Source: Streptomyces sp. 135 (lineage in GTDB: Bacteria; Actinomycetota; Actinomycetes; Streptomycetales; Streptomycetaceae). Taken from it: a stretch of 64,000 nt of DNA. The stretch is taken from contig NZ_CP075691.1 in NCBI RefSeq assembly GCF_020026305.1, forward strand, positions 1,984,001-2,048,000, read 5' to 3'. The notes beneath the pieces are model-generated. The model saw only the letters and a list, made by a program, of their open reading frames with translations. It did not search any database and was not told the origin of the DNA. Of this stretch, positions 1-7,329 are shown piece after piece. Numbering within the stretch: the stretch's first letter is position 1; each line of letters starts with the position of its first letter. Position numbers and translations under genes: made by a program.

Positions 1-141
1 GGCGCCGGACTCCTCCAGGTGCGCGGCCAGGTCCGCGACGGTCGCCTCGACGCGGTCGGCGGGCAGGCCGTGCGCGAGGAGCCGCTCGGCGAGGTCGATG
101 AGGTAGCCGTCCTGTGTGTGCGGGGTGTGTGGGGTGCTCAT
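1..141 (-). CDS. HAAS-like membrane protein, N-terminal fragment
   Basis: Only the first 47 codons are inside the window; the gene runs off the left edge. The start ATG overlaps the TGA of the PadR gene (ATGA), so the two are translationally coupled. The visible residues read YLIDLAERLLAHGLP followed by a short charged helix ending in HLEESGA. This resembles the small helical HAAS domain that precedes transmembrane regions in proteins encoded beside PadR repressors. By that known pairing it is probably a membrane protein whose expression the upstream PadR controls. No transmembrane part can be seen here, so the family call is tentative. Confidence 0.6.
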   Translation of the reverse strand, partial: MSTPHTPHTQDGYLIDLAERLLAHGLPADRVEATVADLAAHLEESGA

Positions 142-476
142 CGCACACCCGCCTTCGCGAGGATGTCCCGTACGGAGCCGTCGAAGGCGAGCCACAGCCC
201 GCCCTGCTCGCCGAGGGTCTCGCGCCCGGCGTCGGTGAGCCGGTAGTAGCGCCGTCCCGGCCCCTTCTCGGCGGCGCGGAACTCGGCGGCGACCAGGCCC
301 GCCTCCTCCAGGCGGTTCAGCACGGGGTAGAGCGTGCCGCCCTTGATCTGGCCGAAGCCGGCGGCTCCGAGGAGCTTGGCGATCTCGTAGCCGTAGCTCT
401 CGCCGTCGGTGAGGCTCGCGAGTACGAGGAGGTCGAGTACGCCCTTGAACCAGCTGGCGCGGCGGTCGGCGGTCAC
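138..476 (-). CDS. PadR family transcriptional regulator
   Basis: A 112-residue protein of typical short PadR length. The winged helix contains the family hallmarks LTDGESYGYEIAKLL and GGTLYPVLNRLEEAGLV, followed by a wing with GPGRRYYRLTDAGRE. PadR proteins are usually dimeric repressors that respond to small hydrophobic ligands and act on neighbouring membrane genes. The GTG start is preceded by GAAGGG, which overlaps the stop codon of the upstream CPBP gene. The downstream gene overlaps by 4 bp, so all three genes form one operon. Autoregulation through the palindrome at 1302-1349 is inferred. The ligand is unknown. Confidence 0.9.
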   Translation of the reverse strand: MTADRRASWFKGVLDLLVLASLTDGESYGYEIAKLLGAAGFGQIKGGTLYPVLNRLEEAGLVAAEFRAAEKGPGRRYYRLTDAGRETLGEQGGLWLAFDGSVRDILAKAGVR

Positions 477-489
477 GTTCCCGGGCCCT

Positions 490-1227
490 TCACTTGGCGG
501 TGAGCGGCGCCGCGGACGGCGTCGGCGGCGTGAGCGTCGTCAGGTCGCGCACACTGAGGATGACGTGCAGGGCCATGGGCAGGAGCAGGCTGCCGGTGGC
601 CAGGTACAGGCCGCTGAGCAGCGCGCCGAAGACGGCGAAGACGAGGAGTCCCTGGCGGCCCTGGTAGTAGCCGGCGACGGCGTAGACGAGCACGGAGAGG
701 GCCGCGGCGGCGTAGAGGTGGAGGCCGAGCACGCCGACGCCGAAGGCGATGAGCAGCCCGCGGTAGACGAACTCCGCGCAGATGCCGTCGCTCACGCCGA
801 AGGCGACGGCGAGGGCGCGCTCGCGGGGCGTGCCCGGCAGCATCGCCTCGATGGCGGCGCGCCCCGGTACGTGCTTGCCCTGCCGGTCGAGGTCGCGGAG
901 CGCGCGCCCGGAGGTCACCGCGATCACCGCGCAGAACAGGACGCCGACCGCGACGACGGCGGGCTTGTCGGGCAAGGCGATGCCGAGGTCGGCGGCGGCC
1001 GTACCCGGCGAGAGCAGCAGCGCCGCGGCCGCGAGGGCGGCGAGGGCCCACCACAGCGCGAGCACGACGCGGAAGTAGCGGACGAGGGCGCCGGGTTCGG
1101 TGGCGCGGCGGCGGGCCAGCGAGGCGTACATGCGACGGCCGAGCAGGGGCTCCCCGAGCAGCAGATAGGCGCCGAGCGCGGCCGTGAGAGCCGTGGCGGC
1201 GGGTGAGAAGTCCGGCGAGATGGTCAT
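490..1227 (-). CDS. CPBP family intramembrane protein (protease-like)
   Basis: A 245-residue polytopic membrane protein with about seven hydrophobic segments. The middle of the protein has AEFVYRGLL, matching the first CPBP/Abi motif (EExxxR) with only one glutamate. A later segment ends LHVILSVRD, matching the C-terminal histidine motif. The second motif histidine seems to be absent: the segment reads VYAVAGYYQG where FxxxH is expected. CPBP proteins are intramembrane metalloproteases (Rce1-like), often with unknown targets. With one glutamate and one histidine missing, catalysis is doubtful. It is first in the PadR operon; start ATG follows GGGGGA. Confidence 0.78.
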   Translation of the reverse strand: MTISPDFSPAATALTAALGAYLLLGEPLLGRRMYASLARRRATEPGALVRYFRVVLALWWALAALAAAALLLSPGTAAADLGIALPDKPAVVAVGVLFCAVIAVTSGRALRDLDRQGKHVPGRAAIEAMLPGTPRERALAVAFGVSDGICAEFVYRGLLIAFGVGVLGLHLYAAAALSVLVYAVAGYYQGRQGLLVFAVFGALLSGLYLATGSLLLPMALHVILSVRDLTTLTPPTPSAAPLTAK

Positions 1228-1301
1228 GGCGGGTCCCCCTTCCCGAAGGGGGCGCGGACGTGCGCGGTGGCACGTGCCCGCACCCCCGTGAGCGTCTGAG
1301 C

Positions 1302-1349
1302 TACCTAGACCGTAGAGCGATCTAGTCAGGGATGCAACCTATCTAGGTA
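1302..1349 (-). promoter_or_regulatory. Promoter and putative PadR operator
   Basis: On the reverse strand a TTGCAT box (1332-1337) and a TACGGT box (1309-1314) lie exactly 17 bp apart, a good housekeeping promoter for the CPBP-PadR operon. An inverted repeat, TACCTAGA (1302-1309) and TCTAGGTA (1342-1349), brackets both boxes, and a further TCTAG copy lies in the spacer at 1321-1325. That placement suits a repressor. PadR is the obvious candidate, by inference. Confidence 0.65.
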
Positions 1350-1392
1350 CGTCGAGTGTGGCAGGGGGCCCGAACGCACGGACGATCGCTCC

Positions 1393-1986
1393 TCAGCCCG
1401 CGGCCCGCCACCCCGGGTCGCGGCCGCTCAGCCCGATCACCCGGTCCAGGAGCGGCGCCCCGTCCGGCACCGGGACCGGCGGGCCGAAGAGGCCGCCCGG
1501 CTCCTCGCCCTCCTCCCCACCGGGGGCCAGCACCGCCAGCGCTCCCTCCAGGCTCACCTCGTCGGGCGCGTACTCCTGGCCGGTGGACCGCGCCAGGTCC
1601 CAGCCGTGGACGACCAGCTCGTCGAGGGCGACCAGGCCCGCGACCTCGCCGGGCAGGTCGATGCCGCCCGCGCGGGTCATGCCCTGCCGGGCCGCCGGGT
1701 CGCGCCACGCCTCGGCGAGGGCGTCGAGGGCCTTGGGCAGCTCGTCGCGCCAGCCGGGGCCGATGTCCGGCTCGGTGCTCGCGGGGTCCTGGTCCAGGGC
1801 CGGCCCGAAGTCCTTGCGCGCGGCCGCCTCGAAGGCCCGGGCGAGGCCGATCAGATGTCCGAGCAGATTCCGCACCGCGTACTGGGGGCAGGGCGTGGGC
1901 GCCGCGAGCTGCTCGTCCGTGACGTGCGCGGCCAGTTGCGCCACCAGGCGGGCCTGCGGGGCGAGATCGAGGTGGTCGACGGTCAT
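1393..1986 (-). CDS. TIGR03086 family / DinB-like metal-binding protein
   Basis: A 197-residue protein with the four-helix DinB/mycothiol-dependent maleylpyruvate isomerase fold. The N-terminal helix begins HLDLAPQARLVAQLAAHV, followed by TPCPQYAVRNLLGHLIG, in which the His is a typical metal ligand, and later ALDELVVHGWDLARSTG, the family C-terminal signature with a second His. Members bind a divalent metal and many are thought to act in thiol transfer, but most have no known substrate. The chosen ATG has GTGGAGG upstream; a longer upstream reading in the same frame lacks a good ribosome site. It is transcribed divergently from the MFS gene. Confidence 0.85.
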   Translation of the reverse strand: MTVDHLDLAPQARLVAQLAAHVTDEQLAAPTPCPQYAVRNLLGHLIGLARAFEAAARKDFGPALDQDPASTEPDIGPGWRDELPKALDALAEAWRDPAARQGMTRAGGIDLPGEVAGLVALDELVVHGWDLARSTGQEYAPDEVSLEGALAVLAPGGEEGEEPGGLFGPPVPVPDGAPLLDRVIGLSGRDPGWRAAG

Positions 1987-2139
1987 GGGGGCCTCCACTA
2001 AGGACTTCGCGCTTGGGATAAGGCGGCTTTCTCGGTACGCCTCCCCTGGTGGACCGGCCGCGCGGCCCGAACTCATCGGCTTCCTTAGGGAAACCGCCCG
2101 ATACCGTGCCGAGGGCCTCAGGAACCAGCATCACCAGGC

Positions 2140-3348
2140 ATGACATCGACGATCGGGCGCGTCCTGCGGGACCGCAACGCCGGCCTCTATCTGGGCGCGG
2201 TGGTGGTCTCCGGCTTCGGGACCTCCGCGCTGTGGCTCGTCTCCGGGATCTGGGTGAAGGAGCTGACCGGCTCCGACGGGCTCGCCGCGCTCTGCCAGCT
2301 GGCCCTGTGGGCGCCCACCCTCGTCGGCCCGCTGCTCGGCACGCTCGCCGACCGCACGCGCCGCAAACCGCTCCTGGTGACCGTGAACCTGACCCTCGGC
2401 GCCCTGCTCCTGTCCCTGTTCGCGGTGGACTCCGCCGGACGGCTGTGGATCCTCTTCGCGCTCCTGCTGGTGTACGGGGCGTGCGGCGTCGTCACGGACG
2501 CGGCGGAGGCCGCCCTGGTCCCGGCGGCCGTCGGCAAGGAGCTGCTCGGTGACTTCAACGGCCTGCGGATGTCCGCGAACGAGGGCATGAAGCTGATGGC
2601 GCCGCTCGCGGGGGCGGGCCTGTTCACCGCGTACGGCGGCGCCCGGGTGGCGCTCCTGGACGCCGTCACGTTCGTACTCGCCGCGGGCATGTACGCGCTG
2701 CTGCGGGTCCGGGAGGCCGCCCCGGTGCGTGAGCGCGCCTCGCTACGGGCCCGGACCGCCGAGGGCGCCCGGTACCTGTGGGGGCACGAGCGGCTGCGGC
2801 CCGTCGTGGTGGCGGGCGGCCTGACGATGCTGACGTCGGGGATCAGCGGTGCGACGGTCTACGCGATCGTGGAGCGGCTCGGCCACTCGCCCGCGTACAC
2901 GGGCGTGCTGTACGTCGTGCAGGGCGCGGGCTCCGTGGCGGTGGGCGTGGCCTCGGGGGCGCTGCTGCGGCGTTTCGGGGCGTGGCGGTTCGGTGGCGCG
3001 GGCATCGCGCTGACCGGTGTGTCGGCGGTCCTGAGCGCGCTGCCGAGCGACGCGGCGGTCCTCGCGGGGAGCTTCGCGAACGGCGCCGGGCTGCCCTGCG
3101 TGCTGATCGCGGGGCTCACCGCGGTGCAGCGGGAGACGCCGGACGCGCTGCTCGGCCGGGTGGCGGCGACCGCCAATACGCTGATGTTCGCACCGACCGC
3201 GCTCGGCATCGCGGGGGGCGCGGCCCTCGTGGAGAGCGTCGACATCCGCGTCCTGCTGCCGGTTCTCGCGGGGGCGCGGCTGCTGATCGCCGCGCCCCTG
3301 CTCCTCGGGCGCCGGGTGCGGGTTACTTCACGTCGGCCCAGCGTTTGA
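2140..3348 (+). CDS. MFS transporter, exporter type
   Basis: A 402-residue protein with about 12 membrane helices. The loop between helices 2 and 3 contains GPLLGTLADRTRRKP, the MFS signature (GxLaDRxgrkk). The overall pattern (short N-terminus, YALLRVREAAPVRERASL loop in the middle) matches the MFS_3 / enterobactin-exporter-like branch, whose members expel drugs or siderophores. The substrate cannot be read from sequence. No strong ribosome site is seen before the ATG. The last 26 bp overlap the convergent peptidase gene. Confidence 0.88.
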   Translation: MTSTIGRVLRDRNAGLYLGAVVVSGFGTSALWLVSGIWVKELTGSDGLAALCQLALWAPTLVGPLLGTLADRTRRKPLLVTVNLTLGALLLSLFAVDSAGRLWILFALLLVYGACGVVTDAAEAALVPAAVGKELLGDFNGLRMSANEGMKLMAPLAGAGLFTAYGGARVALLDAVTFVLAAGMYALLRVREAAPVRERASLRARTAEGARYLWGHERLRPVVVAGGLTMLTSGISGATVYAIVERLGHSPAYTGVLYVVQGAGSVAVGVASGALLRRFGAWRFGGAGIALTGVSAVLSALPSDAAVLAGSFANGAGLPCVLIAGLTAVQRETPDALLGRVAATANTLMFAPTALGIAGGAALVESVDIRVLLPVLAGARLLIAAPLLLGRRVRVTSRRPSV

Positions 3349-4675
3349 TGGTGGCGACGGCCTCGGCCTGTTCGGCGGCGGGCAGTTTGGCGATCGACGC
3401 GCCGTGGCCCGCGCCCGGCACGACGTAGCGGTGGGAGTCGCGGTGGCTCGGGGTGAACCGCTCGGCGCTCCACGGGTCGTTCTGGCCGTAGACGAACATC
3501 ATGCGCTCGCCGCGGGTCTTCACCCAGCGGTCGACGTCGGCGACGGTCCTGTTGTCGTAGGTGCCGCGCATGGCGGCGGGCAGCACGGAGTTGGGCTGGT
3601 AGATGTCCGGGTAGTGGCGGACGCCCTTGAGGTGCTTGAACTTCAGGTCCGCCCAGCCGAGTTGGGTGGCCGCCTGGTGGTAGTAGGGGCCCGAGCCGTT
3701 GGTGCCGAGGTCCTCGTCGCGGTAGACGCTCAGGCCGTGCTCCTTCGACCAGTCGTAGAGCTGGTCGTCCGTGGCCTTCTTCGCGTCGGGCACGGTGGGG
3801 CAGTCGGCGGCGGTGCCGGACTGCCAGAAGTTCCAGACCTGGTCGAGGACGGCGAACTCGTAGGCGCGGTCGGTGGTGCCGAGGGTCTCCTCGAAGGTGT
3901 CGCCGTTGGCCTTGGCGTCCGTCTCGAACTTGGGGAGCAGTGTGTCGCGGCGTACGAGCATCTCGCGCTGCACGGCGTTCAGCGACTCCCGGCACTTCTT
4001 GGTCCCGACCGTCTTGAAGAAGCGCTCGTAGCCGCTGTCGTCGCGGTTGTCGGCGTCGTTGGGCGCGACGAACGCGACGACCGCGTCGAGGTCGTCGGGG
4101 TAGAAGCGCTCGTGGTAGGTCGCGGTCATGCCGCCCTTGCTGGCGCCGGTGCCCAGCCACTTGCCCTTCTCGATGGTGCGCAGGGCCCGGGTGAGGCGGT
4201 GCTCGTCGGCGGCCTCCTGCTGAACGGTCATCTTGGACCAGTCGTCGCCCGCGGCGCCGGTGGGCCGGGATGGCCCGAAGTAGCGGTGTTCGACGCTGAC
4301 TTGGTTGGCGTCGATGAGGCGGGTGAGGGAGGCGGTGCCGCCGCCGAGGGTGTAACCGGTGGTGTAGAGGACGGTCGGCTTGTCCGTGGACTTGTGCCAG
4401 AGCGTGGCGCGCTGCGTGAAGGTGGCGCCGCGGGGCTTCGCGTGGTCGACGGGCTGGACGTACGTCAGCGTGTAGAGGGGGTGGCCCTCCTTCTCCGCGA
4501 CGGACACGACCTTCATGCCCGGTATCTTCTCCAGGCGTTCACGGACGGTGCCGGCCGTCTGGCCCTCCCGGTCCGCCGCAGCGACCTGCGCGACGGCGTC
4601 CCCCGCACCGCCGAGCACCGCGGCACCCGCCATCAGTCCCGCGCAGACCAGCGCGGATATCCCCTTGTTGCGCAC
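3323..4675 (-). CDS. Secreted S37 prolyl tri/tetrapeptidyl aminopeptidase
   Basis: A 450-residue secreted serine peptidase. The GTG start gives a Sec signal peptide (basic start, then ALVCAGLMAGAAVLGGAG and a cleavage region near AVAQ). The alpha/beta-hydrolase triad is visible: Ser in GASKGG, Asp in YGQNDPWS, His in PGAGHGAS. The sequence agrees with the S37 family, whose Streptomyces members remove tri/tetrapeptides from protein N-termini, including the propeptide of transglutaminase. GGGAG lies 8 nt before the GTG, which decides the start over longer in-frame readings. It converges on the MFS gene with a 26 bp overlap. It likely acts outside the cell in peptide scavenging. Confidence 0.9.
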   Translation of the reverse strand: MRNKGISALVCAGLMAGAAVLGGAGDAVAQVAAADREGQTAGTVRERLEKIPGMKVVSVAEKEGHPLYTLTYVQPVDHAKPRGATFTQRATLWHKSTDKPTVLYTTGYTLGGGTASLTRLIDANQVSVEHRYFGPSRPTGAAGDDWSKMTVQQEAADEHRLTRALRTIEKGKWLGTGASKGGMTATYHERFYPDDLDAVVAFVAPNDADNRDDSGYERFFKTVGTKKCRESLNAVQREMLVRRDTLLPKFETDAKANGDTFEETLGTTDRAYEFAVLDQVWNFWQSGTAADCPTVPDAKKATDDQLYDWSKEHGLSVYRDEDLGTNGSGPYYHQAATQLGWADLKFKHLKGVRHYPDIYQPNSVLPAAMRGTYDNRTVADVDRWVKTRGERMMFVYGQNDPWSAERFTPSHRDSHRYVVPGAGHGASIAKLPAAEQAEAVATIKRWADVK

Positions 4676-4705
4676 CTTGTCTCCCTCTGTCCCCTGTACG
4701 GGCGA

Positions 4706-4772
4706 CGGTTGTGGCCGTCTCCGGTACCGGCGGCGGTTCGTGGCCGTCCTCGGTACCGGCGGCGGTTGTGGT
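4706..4772. repeat. Short tandem repeat upstream of the S37 peptidase
   Basis: Two near-identical copies beginning CGGTT(C)GTGGCCGTC and ending CGGTACCGGCGG start at 4706 and 4734, and a third truncated copy starts at 4763, giving a 28-29 bp period. They lie in the otherwise gene-free stretch 4676-4924 between the S37 peptidase start and the end of the next gene. Function is unknown; they may be a slippage product or tandem regulator sites. Confidence 0.6.
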
Positions 4773-4924
4773 GCGCGGATCGTAGCGGCGATCACTCGGG
4801 GGGCGACAGGGTCGGCGCGGGGCGGGCGTGGTCGGTCACTGCGGGCGGGTCAAGGCCCTTGCGGGGCAAGCATGGTCGGCCCCTCAGGGCGCGACAGGGT
4901 CCGCGCAAGTGCACCCATGGCCAC

Positions 4925-6091
4925 TCATCCCAGACCCGCCAACCCCCGCCCGACCCGCGCCAGGTCCGCGTCCGAGGCCAACCCCGCGTGGTACAGCCGC
5001 AGTTCCGTGGCGCCCAGGTCCGCCGCCCGGGTCGCGTCGGCCGCGAGGGTCGCGGGGCTGCCGCCCATGCCGGTGACCACGGTGAGGTTGGCGGCCAGCA
5101 CGGTCCCGTCGCCCGCGTGCTCGGCGAACGGCGTCAGGGCCTGCGCGCCGCCCGTGCAGGGCACGACCACGCCGTCGGCCACGGTGAGGATGTGCGCCGG
5201 GTCGACACCCGCGTTCGCGCCGCAGTGGTACGCGACCGGGTCCGCGTGCAGCAGCACCTGGAAGCCCGGCGGGGCCGCCGCGCGGACGGCGCCGATCGCG
5301 GCCTCCTGAAGCGTGCGGGCGGTTTCCTCGCGCCACGCGCGCGTCGCCGTCGCCCGCTCCACGCCGAGGAGCTTCTCGACGGACGCCCAGCCGGTGTCCT
5401 CGGCCCGGCCGCGCCAGAGCGGCTCCAGGGCGTCGCGCACGGCTGCCGCGAGCCCGTCGGGGTCGAGGCCCGTTCCGGCGTACCCCTCGCGGCAGGAGGC
5501 GCAGAAGCAGAGCGACATCAGGTACTGGCCCGCCTCGCCGAGGCCGACGCCGGCGATCTTGTCGTGGGCGTGCAGGTGGGCGAGGCCGTACCAGCCGCAC
5601 GACTCCAGTTCGGTGCCGCTGGTCTCCGGGCGCGCGGCGGCCTCGGCGGCGAGGTCGACGAGGTACGCGCGCGTGGCGGGCTGCGCTACGCACGGCGCCC
5701 AGGGGTAGCGGTCTCCGTAGGCGTTGACCACGGACGTCGCCGGCTGCTCCGCGCCGAGGCGGGAGTTGTGGGCGAGGACGACCCAGCTGTGCACGTCGAG
5801 CCCGGCGGCACGCAACGCCTGCGCGGCCTCTCCGTAGGCATCGCCCGGCGCCCAGTCCCCTGCGGCGTACGGCCGCGGCACGCGCCCCTCCCACGCCTCC
5901 CCCGGCGGGTAGAGCACGGCGGCGTGCGCGGCCGTGACGATCCGGTGGCGCGGGTGGCGCGGGGTCAGCGCGCGCGTGGAGTGGTAGGCGGAGGCGAGGG
6001 TGACCTGCCGGACGCCGAGCGCGGCGATGCGGGCGGGCGCGTCCGGGTCGCCGACGACGTCCCAGGGGTAGAGGAACGCGGCGGCCTTCAC
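4925..6091 (-). CDS. Uncharacterised protein coupled to sugar-acid dehydratase
   Basis: A 388-residue soluble protein I do not recognise by family. The GTG start overlaps the TGA of the upstream dehydratase (GTGA), so it is translationally coupled to it. Alternating hydrophobic strands and helices (QVTLASAYHST, LDVHSWVVLAHNSRLG, FQVLLHADP, TVLAANLTVVTGM, ELRLYHAGL) suggest a TIM-barrel enzyme similar to glycoside-hydrolase-like folds. Candidate functional residues are His/Trp in HSWVVLAHNS, Glu/Cys in ELESCGWYG and a Cys pair in LCFCASC. Context points to sugar-acid or uronate metabolism. It could be the missing hydrolase, lactonase or dehydratase of the pathway, but this is inference. Confidence 0.7.
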   Translation of the reverse strand: MKAAAFLYPWDVVGDPDAPARIAALGVRQVTLASAYHSTRALTPRHPRHRIVTAAHAAVLYPPGEAWEGRVPRPYAAGDWAPGDAYGEAAQALRAAGLDVHSWVVLAHNSRLGAEQPATSVVNAYGDRYPWAPCVAQPATRAYLVDLAAEAAARPETSGTELESCGWYGLAHLHAHDKIAGVGLGEAGQYLMSLCFCASCREGYAGTGLDPDGLAAAVRDALEPLWRGRAEDTGWASVEKLLGVERATATRAWREETARTLQEAAIGAVRAAAPPGFQVLLHADPVAYHCGANAGVDPAHILTVADGVVVPCTGGAQALTPFAEHAGDGTVLAANLTVVTGMGGSPATLAADATRAADLGATELRLYHAGLASDADLARVGRGLAGLG

Positions 6092-7053
6092 GCGCCCGCC
6101 CCCGGGTGCGCGGTCCCCAGCAGCCCACGCCCCTGCTCGACGAGTTCGGCCAGGCGTTTGACGTGCTCGGCGGCGGGCTCGTGCAGCGGCGGGCGCACGG
6201 GGCCGACATCGAGGCCGCCGAGCCGCACGCCCGCCTTCACGAGGGAGACGGCGTAACCGCGGCCGAGGGCGCGCAGCTCCACGAAGGGCCGGTAGAAGCC
6301 GTCCAGGAGGCGGTTCACGGTGGCGTCGCCCTCGGGGGTCGCGGCGTTGAACGCCCGGTGGTAGGCGAGCGCGATGTCGGGCGCGAAGCAGAAGACGGCC
6401 GAGGAGTAGAGGCTCACGCCGATGCCGCGGTAGGCGAGGCCGGTCAGTTCGGCGGTCGGCAGGCCGTTGAAGTAGAGGAAGTCCCCGGGTACTTCGGCCC
6501 GCACGGCGCTGACCGTGCGCTGCATCAGGTCCATGTCGCCGAGGCCGTCCTTGAAGCCGATGACGCCTTCGGCGCGGGCGAGCGCGACGACCGTCTCCGG
6601 CGTGAGGACGGCGTTGTCGCGCTGGTAGACGATGACGTCCAGGGAGGTGGCCGCGGCGAGTTCGGTGTAGTGCCGCAGCAGCCCCTCCTGCCCGGCGACG
6701 ACGAGGTAGGGCGGCATGGCGAGCAGCCCGTCGGCGCCCGCCTCCTCGGCCAGGCGCGCGTACCGCACGGCGAGCGCGGTGCCGTACCCCGCGCCGGCGA
6801 CGACCGGCACCCGGCCCGCCGCCTCCTCGACTGCGGCGGCCACGCACTCCTGGAACTCCTCGGGAGTCAGGGCATGGAACTCGCCCGTGCCGCAGCAGGC
6901 GAAGACGGCCGCGGCGCCCGCCTCGATGCCGCCGCGCACATGGGTGCGGAAGGCGTCCAGGTCGACGGAGCCGTCGGGTCCGTACGCGGTGACCGGGAAG
7001 AACAACGGCCCGCTGGGGACGCGAAGTCGGGAAGCTAGAGGGGCTGACGTCAC
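6088..7053 (-). CDS. 5-dehydro-4-deoxyglucarate dehydratase
   Basis: A 321-residue DapA-superfamily (class I aldolase fold) enzyme. Near residue 50 it has FACCGTGEFHALTPEEF, the form of the TTGE motif found in 5-keto-4-deoxyglucarate dehydratases. The Schiff-base lysine is in VIGFKDGLGD. The family converts 5-dehydro-4-deoxy-D-glucarate to 2-oxoglutarate semialdehyde with loss of water and CO2 (EC 4.2.1.41). It is first of two coupled genes and divergent from uronate dehydrogenase, consistent with oxidative uronate breakdown ending in 2-oxoglutarate. The leader carries iterated repeats (7068-7130). Confidence 0.9.
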   Translation of the reverse strand: MTSAPLASRLRVPSGPLFFPVTAYGPDGSVDLDAFRTHVRGGIEAGAAAVFACCGTGEFHALTPEEFQECVAAAVEEAAGRVPVVAGAGYGTALAVRYARLAEEAGADGLLAMPPYLVVAGQEGLLRHYTELAAATSLDVIVYQRDNAVLTPETVVALARAEGVIGFKDGLGDMDLMQRTVSAVRAEVPGDFLYFNGLPTAELTGLAYRGIGVSLYSSAVFCFAPDIALAYHRAFNAATPEGDATVNRLLDGFYRPFVELRALGRGYAVSLVKAGVRLGGLDVGPVRPPLHEPAAEHVKRLAELVEQGRGLLGTAHPGAGA

Positions 7054-7067
7054 GGGCTCTCCCTAAG

Positions 7068-7130
7068 CGTGCAGGCGTGCACTTTCTGATTCCCGTGCAC
7101 GTTCCTGATCCCCGTGCACGTTTCTGACTC
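7068..7130. repeat. Iterated CGTGCAC direct repeats before the dehydratase gene
   Basis: Three near-identical 18-19 bp units of form CGTGCAC(G)TTTCTGATTCC start at 7076, 7094 and 7113, and a shorter CGTGCAG copy starts at 7068. They lie 15-77 bp upstream of the dehydratase start codon, between the two divergent promoters. Helically phased repeats (about two turns apart) in this position look like binding sites for a regulator. They may instead affect the 5' leader of the mRNA. No binder is known. Confidence 0.65.
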
Positions 7131-7243
7131 ATGTCCATATCCCTGAACACGGCCACGCTAAGGCGCCCCCTTGGGCCCGGTCAAGCCGATGAACTCCCCA
7201 CACAGGAGCGGATTTACCGCCTTCGCGAGAGACTCGACGACAC

Positions 7244-7305
7244 TTGACGGGGCGCGACCGTGATCCCTAGGTTGTCTACGGATGTGAATTCTGTACGTCC
7301 ATACA
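7244..7305 (+). promoter_or_regulatory. Promoter and inverted repeat for uronate dehydrogenase
   Basis: TTGACG (7244-7249) and TAGGTT (7268-7273) are separated by 18 bp, giving a plausible promoter for the uronate dehydrogenase gene. Just downstream, TGTACGTCCATACA (7292-7305) is an imperfect palindrome of the GTNNNNNNAC type typical of GntR-family operators. A repressor bound there would block elongation or initiation; no GntR gene lies in the visible neighbourhood, so the regulator is not identified. Confidence 0.55.
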
Positions 7306-7329
7306 TACGGCCGCACGAGGAGACCCCGC

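Noticed and set aside
3404..6256. A 950-codon open frame on the plus strand
   Set aside because: It runs antisense to the S37 peptidase and the sugar-acid genes, whose motifs are clear. Long antisense open frames are expected from GC-biased third positions, and this one has no domain.
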